A stretch of DNA of 38,085 bases. It comes from Burkholderiales bacterium (GTDB lineage: Bacteria > Pseudomonadota > Gammaproteobacteria > Burkholderiales > SG8-39). Of this stretch, positions 14,713 to 22,055 are shown in pieces. The DNA lies in contig JAOAFL010000005.1 of NCBI GenBank assembly GCA_026416295.1, forward strand, positions 1-38,085, in the 5' to 3' direction. A program made the position numbers and the translations under genes. The notes beneath the pieces are model-generated. The model was not told where the DNA came from. It saw only the letters and a program-made list of their open reading frames with translations, and did not search any database. Numbering within the stretch: the stretch's first letter is position 1; every line of letters starts with the position of its first letter.

Positions 14713-16176
14713 ATGGCGGAGGCGGCGCTGCGCGTGCTCTTTGCGACGTCCGAATGCGCGCCGCTCGTGAAAACCGGCGGGCTGGGCGATGTCGCGGGTG
14801 CGCTCCCGCGCGCGCTCGCGCGGCTCGGCTACGACGTGCGCGTGCTGCTGCCGGCGTATCCGGCGCTCGACGGGCTCGGGCGCGAGGAAGCCGGGGCGAT
14901 CGAGCTTGCGCCCGCGGGCGGGCTGCCCGGGGCGCGCATCGTTCCCGCGCGGCTGCCGGGCGATCTTGCGGCCTACCTCGTCGAATGCCCGCCGCTGTAC
15001 GCGCGCGCAGGCGGCCCTTACCTCGACCCCGACGGCCGCGACTGGCCGGACAACGCGCTTCGCTTTGCGCAGCTTGCGCGCGCCGCCGCCTGGCTCGGGC
15101 GCGAGCGCGGCGACGGCGGCTGGTCGGCGCAGGTCGTGCACGCGAACGACTGGCAGACGGCGCTCGCGGCGGCGTATCTCGCGTTTTCGCCCGCGCCGCG
15201 CGCGGCAGTGCTCTTGACCGTGCACAACCTCGCGTTCCAGGGGATTTTCCCGGCCGAGTGCTTCGACGCGCTCGCGCTCCCGCGCGAGGCGTTCTCGATC
15301 TCGGGAATGGAATACCACGGCCGGATCTCGTTCCTGAAGGCGGGGCTCGTTTACGCCGACGCGATCAATACCGTCAGCCCGACCTACGCGCAGGAGATCC
15401 AGCGCGCGCCCCTCGGCTTCGGGCTGGAGGGCGTGATCGCCGCGCGGCGCGACGCGCTCTGCGGCATCCTGAACGGCATCGACACCGAGCTGTGGAACCC
15501 GGCGACCGACCCCTTCATCGCGCGCCGCTACGACGCCGACACGCTCGCGGCGAAGGCGGAAAACCGCGCCGCGCTGCGCGCAGAGCTCGGGCTCGCCGAC
15601 GACGCCGGCGTGCCGCTGCTCGGCATCGTCAGCCGCTTCACCGAGCAGAAAGGGCTCGACCTCGTGCTCGCCGCCGCCGAACGGCTGCTCGATGCGCCGG
15701 CGCAGCTCGCGGTGCTCGGCTCGGGCGAGCCGGCGCTCGAAGACGGGTTCCGGCGCCTCGCCGCCGCGCATCCGGGCCGCGTCGCCGTGGTCGTCGGCTT
15801 CGACGAAGCGCTCGCGCACCGCATCGAGGCGGGCGCCGACATCTTCCTCATGCCGTCGCGCTTCGAGCCCTGCGGGATGAACCAGATGTACAGCCAGCGC
15901 TACGGCACGCTGCCGGTGGTGCGCGCGACCGGGGGCCTTGCCGATACCGTCGAAGACGGCGTGACCGGGTTCGTGTTCCGCGAGCCGCACGCCGAGGCAC
16001 TCGCCGCGGCGCTCGCGCGCGCGATCGACGCCTGGCGCGATCCGGCGCGCTGGCGCCGCATGCAGCGCGCGGCGATGGCGCGCGATTTCGGCTGGACGCA
16101 GTCGGCGCGCCGTTACGGCGCGCTCTACGCCCAGATCACGAGGCCCATCTCGAGCGGATGCGCGAGCAGCGCATGA
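14713..16176 (+). CDS. glgA: Glycogen synthase (ADP-glucose, GT5)
   Basis: GlgA transfers glucose from ADP-glucose to the non-reducing ends of growing glycogen. The 487-aa length is normal. Near the N terminus are SECAPLVKTGGLGDVAGALPRAL, with the Lys that contacts ADP-glucose. VVHANDWQTAL, TVHNLAFQG, NTVSPTYAQEI, GIVSRFTEQKGLDL and the C-terminal PSRFEPCGMNQMYSQRYGTLPVVRATGGL nucleotide-sugar site follow, all typical of GT5. ATG 14713 begins 12 nt after a TAAGAT hexamer with no Shine-Dalgarno, suggesting a leaderless or near-leaderless message. Its last 52 bp overlap the convergent phosphorylase gene; the final residues (about 15) are therefore constrained by both genes. Confidence 0.97.
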   Translation: MAEAALRVLFATSECAPLVKTGGLGDVAGALPRALARLGYDVRVLLPAYPALDGLGREEAGAIELAPAGGLPGARIVPARLPGDLAAYLVECPPLYARAGGPYLDPDGRDWPDNALRFAQLARAAAWLGRERGDGGWSAQVVHANDWQTALAAAYLAFSPAPRAAVLLTVHNLAFQGIFPAECFDALALPREAFSISGMEYHGRISFLKAGLVYADAINTVSPTYAQEIQRAPLGFGLEGVIAARRDALCGILNGIDTELWNPATDPFIARRYDADTLAAKAENRAALRAELGLADDAGVPLLGIVSRFTEQKGLDLVLAAAERLLDAPAQLAVLGSGEPALEDGFRRLAAAHPGRVAVVVGFDEALAHRIEAGADIFLMPSRFEPCGMNQMYSQRYGTLPVVRATGGLADTVEDGVTGFVFREPHAEALAAALARAIDAWRDPARWRRMQRAAMARDFGWTQSARRYGALYAQITRPISSGCASSA

Positions 16177-18674
16177 TGCGGGTAGGCGCGGATGCGGTAC
16201 TCGAGCCGGCCGCAGAGCTCGGGCGCGAACTCGAGCGCGTAGCGCTGCTCGCCGGCCGCATCGGGCGAACCTTCCGGCCGGAAGAGGTAGCTGCGCCACT
16301 CGGTCTTCGCGTCGCGCGCAAGGCGTAGCTCGACGCGTACGTCGGCGGGCGCAAGCCCGTTCAGCCGCACCGCCACCTCCATGCGCACGCGCTCGCCGTA
16401 GCCGATCTGTCGCGGCGGGCTGTCCAGACGCCGGATCGAGACGCCGGGCCAGGCGGCGCGCACGCGCACGCGCCAGTCGGCGAGCGCGCGCGCGGCGGCC
16501 CCGCCGTCCTCGAGGAGGCGGCGCCGCAGCCGCGCCGCCGGCAGGTAGCAGTTGGCGACGTACTCGTCGACCATGCGCGAGGCGTTGAAGCGCGGCATGA
16601 TCGTCGCGATCGCGCGCTTGGCCATCCGGATCCAGCCGAGCGGCAAACCGCGCGCGTCGCGCTCGTAGTAAAGCGGCACCACCCGGTCCTGCAGCAGCTC
16701 GTAGAGCGTGCGCGCCTCCTCCTGGTTGCGCCGGTGCGGGTCGAGCGCCTCGGACGCCGGCTTGATCGCCCAGCCGTTGTCGCCGGTGTAGCCTTCGCCC
16801 CACCAGCCGTCGAGCACCGACAGGTTGAGCACGCCGTTCATCGCCGCCTTCATCCCCGAGGTGCCGGACGCTTCCAGCGGATAGACCGGGTTGTTCAGCC
16901 AGACGTCGACGCCCGAGACCAGCCTGCGCGCAAGCCGCAGGTCGTACTCCTCGACGAGAAGGATGCGGCCCTCGAACTCCGGGGTGCGCGCAACGCGCGA
17001 GATGTGCCGGATCAGGTCCTGGCCGGGGCCGTCGGCCGGATGCGCCTTGCCGGCGAAGATGAAAAGCACCGGCCGTTCGCGGTCGGCGACGATCTCGCGC
17101 AGCCAGTCGAGATTCTCGAAGAGCAGCGTCGCGCGCTTGTAGGCCGCGAAGCGCCGGCCGAAGCCGATCGTGAGCACTTCCGGCCGCGCCGGGTCGGCCA
17201 AGCGCAGCAGCCGCTCGATGTGCGACTCGCTGGTGCGGTGACGGTTGTGCTGCGCGCGCACCCGGTAGCGCACGAGGTAGAGCATCTGCGCCTTGAGCGT
17301 CTGGTGCGTTTTCCAGAACAGCTCGTCGGGCAGCTCGGCGACCCGCGCCCAGAACGCCGGGTCGTGCAGATGGTGCTGCCAGGTCTCGCCGAGCGTGCGG
17401 TCGAACACGTCGGCCCATTCGGGCGCGAGAAACGTCGGCGCGTGCACGCCGTTCGTGATCGAGGTGACCGGGTTTTCCTCGGCCGGCACCTGCGGCCAGA
17501 GGGCCGCGAGCTGCTGCGCGGAGACGCCGCGGTGGATGCGCGAGACGCCGTTCTGCCAGCGCGAGCCGCGCACCGCGAGCGCGGTCATGTCGAATTCGCC
17601 GTCGGCGCCGTTTCGCCCGAGCGCAAAGAGCGCCGCGCGCTCGATGCCCAGTTCGCGGCACCAGCCGTCGAAGTAGGTCGCGACCATGTCGTTCGGGAAG
17701 CGGTCGTGGCCGGCGGCGACCGCGGTGTGCGTCGTGAAGACGGTGCTTCCCGCGACCGCCTCGAGCGCCGCCGCGAACGAAAGCCCCGACTTCACCGCCT
17801 GGCGCAGGCGCTCGAGGACGAGGAACGCCGCGTGGCCTTCGTTGATGTGCCAGACCGTGGGCGCGAGCCCGAGCGCCCCGAGCGCGCGCACGCCGCCCAT
17901 GCCGAGCACGATCTCCTGCTCGATGCGCGTCGTGCGGTCGCCGCCGTAGAGGCGATACGTGATCAGCCGGTCGCGCTCGGCGTTTTCCGGCAGGTCGGTG
18001 TCGAGGAGGTAGAGCCAGACGTGGCCGACGCGCGCGCGCCAGACGCGCAGCAGCACCGTGCGCCCGGGAAATTCGATCGGTACGCGCAGCTCGGTGCCCC
18101 CCGCGTCCTTCACCGGTTCGACCGGAAGATCGTCGAAGTCCGAATCGGTGTAGGTCGCGATCTGGTTCCCTTCGGCGTCGATCGTCTGCGAGAAATACCC
18201 CTGGCGATAGAGGAGCCCCACGGCGACGAACGGCAGGCGCAGATCGCTCGCCGCCTTGCAGTGGTCGCCGGCGAGGATGCCGAGGCCGCCCGAGTAGATC
18301 GGCAAGCTCTCGTGAAAACCGAATTCGGCGCAGAAGTACGCGATCAGGTCGTCGGCGCCGAGTTGCGTGCCGGTTCCGCGGCGCGCGCTGTCGCGCCGGT
18401 ACACGTCGTAGGCGGCGAGCACGCGCTCGTAGGCGGCGAGAAAATCCGGGTCCTGCGCCGCCTGCACCAGGCACGGCTCGTCGATGCGGCGCAGAAACGC
18501 GCGCGGGTTGTGGCCGGCGGCGCTCCAGAGCTGCGGGTTGAGGCGCGAAAACAGCGCGCGCGTCGCGCGGTCCCAGGTGTAGGCGAGGTCGGCGGCGAGT
18601 TCTTCCAGACGCGCGAGCCGCGCCGGAACGCGCGGCAACACGTGCATGCAATACGGGGTGCCGGGACGATCCAT
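16125..18674 (-). CDS. glgP: Alpha-glucan phosphorylase (GT35)
   Basis: Releases glucose-1-phosphate from glycogen by phosphorolysis with pyridoxal phosphate. The 849 aa follow the shorter bacterial and archaeal alpha-glucan phosphorylase type with an N-terminal DUF3417-like region (LAYTWDRATRALFSRLNPQLW). Motifs: PIYSGGLGILAGDHCKAASDL, VWHINEGHAAF, GFGRRFAAYKRATLLF, NNPVYPLEASGTSGMKAAMNG with Lys609 as the PLP lysine, and WWGEGYTGDNGWAI. Start ATG 18674 has AGGA 6 nt upstream; a TTG further up is less likely. A TAACAT hexamer at 18719-18714 could be its -10; the FNR box at 18766 would lie about 65 bp from that start, so co-regulation is possible but unproven. It overlaps glgA tail to tail. 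Confidence 0.95.
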   Translation of the reverse strand: MDRPGTPYCMHVLPRVPARLARLEELAADLAYTWDRATRALFSRLNPQLWSAAGHNPRAFLRRIDEPCLVQAAQDPDFLAAYERVLAAYDVYRRDSARRGTGTQLGADDLIAYFCAEFGFHESLPIYSGGLGILAGDHCKAASDLRLPFVAVGLLYRQGYFSQTIDAEGNQIATYTDSDFDDLPVEPVKDAGGTELRVPIEFPGRTVLLRVWRARVGHVWLYLLDTDLPENAERDRLITYRLYGGDRTTRIEQEIVLGMGGVRALGALGLAPTVWHINEGHAAFLVLERLRQAVKSGLSFAAALEAVAGSTVFTTHTAVAAGHDRFPNDMVATYFDGWCRELGIERAALFALGRNGADGEFDMTALAVRGSRWQNGVSRIHRGVSAQQLAALWPQVPAEENPVTSITNGVHAPTFLAPEWADVFDRTLGETWQHHLHDPAFWARVAELPDELFWKTHQTLKAQMLYLVRYRVRAQHNRHRTSESHIERLLRLADPARPEVLTIGFGRRFAAYKRATLLFENLDWLREIVADRERPVLFIFAGKAHPADGPGQDLIRHISRVARTPEFEGRILLVEEYDLRLARRLVSGVDVWLNNPVYPLEASGTSGMKAAMNGVLNLSVLDGWWGEGYTGDNGWAIKPASEALDPHRRNQEEARTLYELLQDRVVPLYYERDARGLPLGWIRMAKRAIATIMPRFNASRMVDEYVANCYLPAARLRRRLLEDGGAAARALADWRVRVRAAWPGVSIRRLDSPPRQIGYGERVRMEVAVRLNGLAPADVRVELRLARDAKTEWRSYLFRPEGSPDAAGEQRYALEFAPELCGRLEYRIRAYPHHALLAHPLEMGLVIWA

Positions 18675-18765
18675 CGGGTTCCTGCGGCGTGCGCCGCGTT
18701 GCGACAACGCGCGATGTTAGCGCAGGCGCGGCGACGCGGCGACGACGCCCCGCGCGCGGGCGCCG

Positions 18766-18779
18766 TTGATCTGGGTCAA
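18766..18779 (+). promoter_or_regulatory. FNR/ANR-type box upstream of CBS-pair gene 1
   Basis: TTGATCTGGGTCAA, identical to the box at 2460. A GAGCAT hexamer begins 21 nt after it (18801-18806), putting the predicted transcription start on the A of the ATG at 18813. It may also act on the divergent glgP at longer range. Confidence 0.82.
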
Positions 18780-18812
18780 AGCGGCCGCGGGCTCGCGTGC
18801 GAGCATCGCCGC

Positions 18813-19277
18813 ATGGCGATCGGCGAGCTTTGCACGCGCACGGTGGTGTTCGTCGCGCGCGACGAGAGCTGTCTCGTCGCGGCGCGGCTGATGCGCGAAC
18901 ATCACGTCGGCAGCCTGGTCGTCGTCGAGCGGTCGCACGCCGAGGGGCCCCGCGTGCCGGCGGGCGTCGTCACCGACCGCGACCTCGTCGTCGGCGTGAT
19001 GGCGCTCGGCCTCGACCCGGCGCGCACGCCGGTCGAGGCGGCGATGCGACCGGAGGTCGTGGTCGCGCGCGAAACCGACGGCGTCGGGCGCGCGATCGCC
19101 CTCATGCGCGCGCACGGCGTGCGGCGCCTGCCGGTGGTGGACGACTCGGGCGCGCTGGTGGGCGTACTCGCCGCCGACGACCTGATCGAACTGCTCGGCG
19201 AGGAGCTCGCGGGCCTTGCCGCGATGCTCGGCCGCGCGCAGCGGCGCGAGCGCGCGGAGCGCCGCGCCGCGCTCTAG
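18813..19277 (+). CDS. CBS-pair domain protein 1
   Basis: A 154-aa stand-alone CBS pair (Bateman module). The first repeat spans about residues 5-70 with HHVGSLVVVE and PAGVVTDRDLVV; the second spans about 75-135 with MRAHGVRRLPVVDDSGALVGVLAADDLIELL. The Arg/Glu-rich tail is helical. CBS pairs bind adenosine nucleotides and sense energy state; stand-alone versions are common in oxygen-limitation regulons, though the partner is unknown. Start ATG 18813 has no Shine-Dalgarno, and the FNR promoter places transcription exactly there, so the mRNA may be leaderless. Its TAG stop lies in a CTAG shared with the opposing RaiA gene. A second protein of the same design is at 20741. Confidence 0.9.
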   Translation: MAIGELCTRTVVFVARDESCLVAARLMREHHVGSLVVVERSHAEGPRVPAGVVTDRDLVVGVMALGLDPARTPVEAAMRPEVVVARETDGVGRAIALMRAHGVRRLPVVDDSGALVGVLAADDLIELLGEELAGLAAMLGRAQRRERAERRAAL

Positions 19278-19822
19278 TCGCCCGGCGCGCGGCGGTGCGC
19301 GCTCACGCGCTTCGCCTGCGGTCCCTCGGCGCCGGCGTCCTCGAGGAAATGCACCGTCATGCCGACGGCGAGGTGCTCGAACGGCGGCGCGACGACGTTT
19401 TCGCGCGAAAAATAGAGCTCGCGGCCGTCCGGCGCGACGATGAAGCCGATCCCGGCCGCCGCATCGAGGCGCGCGATCCGGCCGGTCGATTCGGGCGCGT
19501 GGCGCTTGACGTCGCCGCGTTGCGCGCGCACATGGTCCTCGAGCCGGCGCCGCGCCGCGTCGAACGCGTCGCGCAGCGCGACGTGCACGTCCTCGTGATG
19601 TTCGCGCGTGACCGCGATCTCGCCGCCCGGCACCGTGAGGTCGATGCGCACGCGGTACTGCCGGCCGTGGCGATGGTGCCGGCCGTCGACCGCGAGCACC
19701 ACGCGGCAGCTCGTGATCCGGTCGAAGTAGCGCTCGAGCTTCGAAGCCTTTTCCTCGACCGCGGCGACGAGCGCATCCGAGCGCGCCATGCCCTGAAACG
19801 AAACCTGCAACGGAATCTGCAT
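19274..19822 (-). CDS. RaiA/HPF-family ribosome hibernation protein fused to a cold-shock-like domain
   Basis: 182 aa in two parts. Residues 1-105 resemble the HPF/RaiA fold: PLQVSFQGMARSDALVAAVEEKASKLERYFDRI, a central strand with CRVVLAVDGRHH, and the helix DVHVALRDAFDAARRRLEDHV. Residues 113-176 resemble a cold-shock/OB domain: GRIARLDAAAGIGFIV, GRELYFSREN, LAVGMTVHFLED and GPQAKRVS, with the Phe/Tyr-rich RNA-binding face reduced. HPF halves stall idle ribosomes; the OB part may bind RNA. ATG 19822 has no Shine-Dalgarno and sits exactly where the FNR-driven transcript should start. It converges on CBS-1 (shared CTAG stop) and diverges from the PrimPol gene. Confidence 0.9.
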   Translation of the reverse strand: MQIPLQVSFQGMARSDALVAAVEEKASKLERYFDRITSCRVVLAVDGRHHRHGRQYRVRIDLTVPGGEIAVTREHHEDVHVALRDAFDAARRRLEDHVRAQRGDVKRHAPESTGRIARLDAAAGIGFIVAPDGRELYFSRENVVAPPFEHLAVGMTVHFLEDAGAEGPQAKRVSAHRRAPGD

Positions 19823-19855
19823 GCCGCGAGCTTAGGCGGCGGCGGCCCGGCGGGT

Positions 19856-19869
19856 TTGACGCAGGTCAA
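19856..19869 (-). promoter_or_regulatory. FNR/ANR-type box upstream of the RaiA-CSD gene
   Basis: TTGACCTGCGTCAA on the minus strand. A TAAGCT hexamer begins 21 nt downstream (19834-19829), predicting transcription from the A of ATG 19822. On the plus strand its centre is only 20 bp before the PrimPol ATG and no -10 fits, so it cannot activate that gene in the same way and might repress it. Confidence 0.82.
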
Positions 19870-19881
19870 CGCGCAGGCGGC

Positions 19882-20658
19882 ATGTCCGGGGCGGTGAGCG
19901 ATACGCATGCGGCGGCGCGCGCCTGCCTCGCGCGCGGCTGGTCGGTGGTCGCGGTCGAGCCGCGCGGCAAGCGGCCGCTCGTCGCCTGGCGCGCGCTGCA
20001 GTCGCGCGCCCCCGCCCCCGCGGAGGTGGACGCGTGGTTTTTTGCGCACCCCGAGGCGAACCTCGGCGTCGTCACCGGTGCGGTATCGAACCTCGTGGTG
20101 CTCGACGTCGACGTCCGGCACGGTGGCGAGCAGAGCCTCGCGGCGCTCGAGCGCGCGCACGGGCCGCTACCGCGTACCGTCGAGGCGCGCACCGGCGGCG
20201 GCGGGCGGCACCTCTATTTCGCGCATCCGGGCGGGACGGTGCCGAACCGCGCGGGGCTCGCCCCGGGGCTCGACCTTCGCGGCGACGGCGGCATGGTGGT
20301 CGCGCCGCCGTCGGTGCACGCGAGCGGCCGGCGCTACCGCTGGACGAACGCGCCCGGGACGACGGCGCTTGCGCCGCTTCCCGGGTGGCTCCTTCGCATC
20401 GCGCGGCGCGAGGGTGCGCGCGCGGGGCACCCGCTTGCGCACTGGCGGCGCTTGGCGCGCGAGGGCGTCGAGGAGGGCGCGCGCAACAGCACGATCGCCT
20501 CGCTCGCCGGACACCTCTTCTGGCACGGCGTGGATCCGGCGGTGGCGCTCGAGCTTCTGCTCGCCTGGAATCGCCTGCGCTGCCGCCCGCCGCTCGAAGA
20601 CGACGAAGTCGCGCGCGTGGTGGACAGCATCGCGCGCCTGCACGAGCGCGGATCCTGA
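19882..20658 (+). CDS. Stand-alone primase-polymerase-like (PrimPol, AEP superfamily) protein
   Basis: 258 aa with the prim-pol domain normally found at the N terminus of plasmid and phage replication proteins. Metal-binding residues are present: Asp75 and Asp77 in VVLDVDVRHGG, the GGGGRHLYF motif with His110, and GLDLRGDGGMVVAPPSVH with Asp131. Residues about 190-255 (EEGARNSTIASLAGHLFWHG to LEDDEVARVVDSIARLHE) match the PriCT helical domain. There is no helicase domain. Such enzymes can prime and extend DNA; an orphan copy amid stress genes suggests repair or restart, or a co-opted remnant of a mobile element. Base composition does not differ from neighbours by eye. Start ATG 19882 is the first ATG; GTG 19894 is an alternative. 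Confidence 0.85.
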   Translation: MSGAVSDTHAAARACLARGWSVVAVEPRGKRPLVAWRALQSRAPAPAEVDAWFFAHPEANLGVVTGAVSNLVVLDVDVRHGGEQSLAALERAHGPLPRTVEARTGGGGRHLYFAHPGGTVPNRAGLAPGLDLRGDGGMVVAPPSVHASGRRYRWTNAPGTTALAPLPGWLLRIARREGARAGHPLAHWRRLAREGVEEGARNSTIASLAGHLFWHGVDPAVALELLLAWNRLRCRPPLEDDEVARVVDSIARLHERGS

Positions 20659-20676
20659 CGCGGTCGGCGCGTGCCG

Positions 20677-20690
20677 TTGACCTGGATCAA
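20677..20690 (+). promoter_or_regulatory. FNR/ANR-type box upstream of CBS-pair gene 2
   Basis: TTGACCTGGATCAA. The only -10-like hexamer nearby is weak (TGCAAC, 20 nt downstream), giving a start near 20723 and an 18-nt leader that retains an AAAGGAG Shine-Dalgarno. Confidence 0.75.
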
Positions 20691-20740
20691 TAGCGGCCGC
20701 GCCGCGGCGGTGCAACCTCGCGGGCGAAAGGAGCCGAACC

Positions 20741-21211
20741 ATGAACGTAGGCCGGATCTGTTCGCACGGCATCGTCAGCGTGCGCCGGGGCGCGAGCCTC
20801 GGCGAGGCGGCGGCGCTCATGAAGGCGCACCATGTCGGCGCGTTGCTCGTGCTCGAAGAAGATCCGCAGGCCGACCGTCCCGCCGGCATCGTCACCGACC
20901 GCGATCTCGTGCTCTATGCGCTCGCCGAGGGCATCGGGCCGACCGACGCTTGCGTCGAGGACGTGATGACGCCGGCGCTCGCGACGGTGCCCGCCTCCGC
21001 GGGCCTGTTCGAGGCGGCCGAGGCGATGCGCACGAGCGGCGTTCGGCGCCTTGCGGTGAGCGACGAGCGCGGCGATCTCGTCGGTATCGTTTCGATGGAC
21101 GACATCGTCGATGCGATCGCCGCGGAGCTCGGCAGCCTCGCGCTCGCGCTGCGCGCCGAGCGCGCGCGCGAGGAACGCCGCGGCTACGAAGCGGCGCAGA
21201 TGACCGGCTGA
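20741..21211 (+). CDS. CBS-pair domain protein 2
   Basis: A 156-aa stand-alone CBS pair of the same size and plan as the one at 18813. Repeat 1 includes MKAHHVGALLVLEE and PAGIVTDRDLVLYAL; repeat 2 includes EDVMTPALATVP, MRTSGVRRLAVSDERGDLVGIVSMDDIVDAI. The two proteins are clearly paralogues, differing most at the N terminus and in the charged tail. Likely an adenine-nucleotide-sensing module acting on an unknown partner. ATG 20741 has a strong AAAGGAG Shine-Dalgarno, unlike CBS-1, and lies downstream of an FNR box. Confidence 0.9.
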   Translation: MNVGRICSHGIVSVRRGASLGEAAALMKAHHVGALLVLEEDPQADRPAGIVTDRDLVLYALAEGIGPTDACVEDVMTPALATVPASAGLFEAAEAMRTSGVRRLAVSDERGDLVGIVSMDDIVDAIAAELGSLALALRAERAREERRGYEAAQMTG

Positions 21212-21268
21212 AACGCGCGGCAGCGACGAGCGCCGCGCGCGCGCCGGATCGAGCGGCGCGATCTCGGG

Positions 21269-21274
21269 TAGCAT
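21269..21274 (+). promoter_or_regulatory. Candidate -10 for the 81-aa Cys-rich protein
   Basis: TAGCAT, predicting transcription near 21281, followed by GGGAGGA ahead of the GTG start at 21304. No FNR box or good -35 accompanies it. Confidence 0.35.
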
Positions 21275-21303
21275 CGCGCCGGACACACGTCGGGAGGAAT
21301 CTC

Positions 21304-21549
21304 GTGAGAATCAGCGGCAAGGCGCCGGAGGTCGGCGCGCCGGACCCCGAACGCACGACTTCGCCCATCCTCGACGACGACGTCGCGGACGAGGATTCGC
21401 CCGTCTACGGTCTGGAGGCAGAGACGGGCGTCTGCTACTTCAACGACCGCCCGTACCGGGTCGGCGAGTACGTCTGCAGCGGCAACGAGCTTCTGCGTTG
21501 CGAAAAAGGCGGCGTCTGGGTCCGCAAGGGTCCCTGCGTGCCGACGTAG
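21304..21549 (+). CDS. Small cysteine-containing protein, DUF1496-like
   Basis: 81 aa from GTG 21304, supported by a strong GGGAGGA Shine-Dalgarno. The N-terminal half is acidic and Pro-rich and probably disordered; the C-terminal half is a compact module GVCYFNDRPYRVGEYVCSG, then LLRCEKGGVWVRKGPC. The four cysteines and the C-Y-F/Y-x-G spacing recall DUF1496, a domain of unknown function. No signal peptide is visible, so if the cysteines form disulphides they would need export by another route; otherwise they may hold a metal. It has its own candidate promoter without an FNR box. Function not known. Confidence 0.7.
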   Translation: MRISGKAPEVGAPDPERTTSPILDDDVADEDSPVYGLEAETGVCYFNDRPYRVGEYVCSGNELLRCEKGGVWVRKGPCVPT

Positions 21550-21607
21550 CCGGCTGCCGCCGGGGGTTTGCGCCGCGCCGGCGAGGCGCTCGCGGCGCGC
21601 GAACTCG

Positions 21608-22000
21608 CTAGAGCTTCGACTCCGGCGGGTGCGCGTGCGTCTTTTCGTACACGCGCTGGCAGTCGTGGCAGCGCTTAGCGGTCGGGTACGCCATCAAGCG
21701 CTCGAAGGCGATGTCGGCGCCGCAGTCGGCGCACACGCCGTAGGTGCCGGCGGCGAGCCGCGCCTGGGCGGCCTCGATGTCGCGGATCTCGCGCACTTCG
21801 CGCGCGACTTCGGCCTGATCGAGGTCGGCGATCAGGTCGGCCTGCGCCTCGTCGCCCGAGTCGCGCACCGCGCCGGCGACCGCGGAAAAGGTTTCCTCGC
21901 GCGCGCGCGCCATGTCCTCCAGGGTTTCGGCGAAGAGCGCGCGGCGTCGCTCCTCGAGGATGCGTTTCAGCTGTTCGATCTGGTCTGCGGTGAGCGGCAT
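21608..22000 (-). CDS. DksA/TraR-family zinc-finger protein
   Basis: 130 aa from ATG 22000: an N-terminal helical hairpin (ADQIEQLKRILEERR to REIRDIEAAQARL) and a C4 zinc finger with Cys90, Cys93, Cys111 and Cys114 (CADCGADI, CHDCQ). DksA-family proteins insert the coiled coil into the RNA polymerase secondary channel and, with ppGpp, shift transcription under starvation. The protein is shorter than DksA (about 150 aa) and the tip lacks a clear DxxDxA, so it is better called TraR/DksA-like. A TAGAAT hexamer (22061-22056) and a strong hairpin lie upstream. Confidence 0.9.
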   Translation of the reverse strand: MPLTADQIEQLKRILEERRRALFAETLEDMARAREETFSAVAGAVRDSGDEAQADLIADLDQAEVAREVREIRDIEAAQARLAAGTYGVCADCGADIAFERLMAYPTAKRCHDCQRVYEKTHAHPPESKL

Positions 22001-22028
22001 CGGTCGGTTCGAAAGTCGGTGAACAGTC

Positions 22029-22055
22029 GGCGCGCCCGCAGCCTGCGGGCGCGCC
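22029..22055. terminator. Strong hairpin between the 107-aa protein gene and the dksA-like gene
   Basis: A perfect 12-bp stem, GGCGCGCCCGCA / TGCGGGCGCGCC, with a 3-nt GCC loop. It could terminate the upstream minus-strand gene or act in the leader of the dksA-like mRNA, since a TAGAAT -10 lies immediately before it. No T-tract on the minus strand. Confidence 0.45.

Noticed and set aside
14680-18651. A 1323-codon minus-strand open frame across glgA and glgP
   Set aside because: It is a shadow frame of glgP and antisense to glgA, with low-complexity Arg/Ala composition.
19882-20658. PrimPol gene as part of an integrated phage or plasmid
   Set aside because: No integrase, terminase, att-like repeats or composition change nearby, and flanking genes are ordinary chromosomal stress genes.
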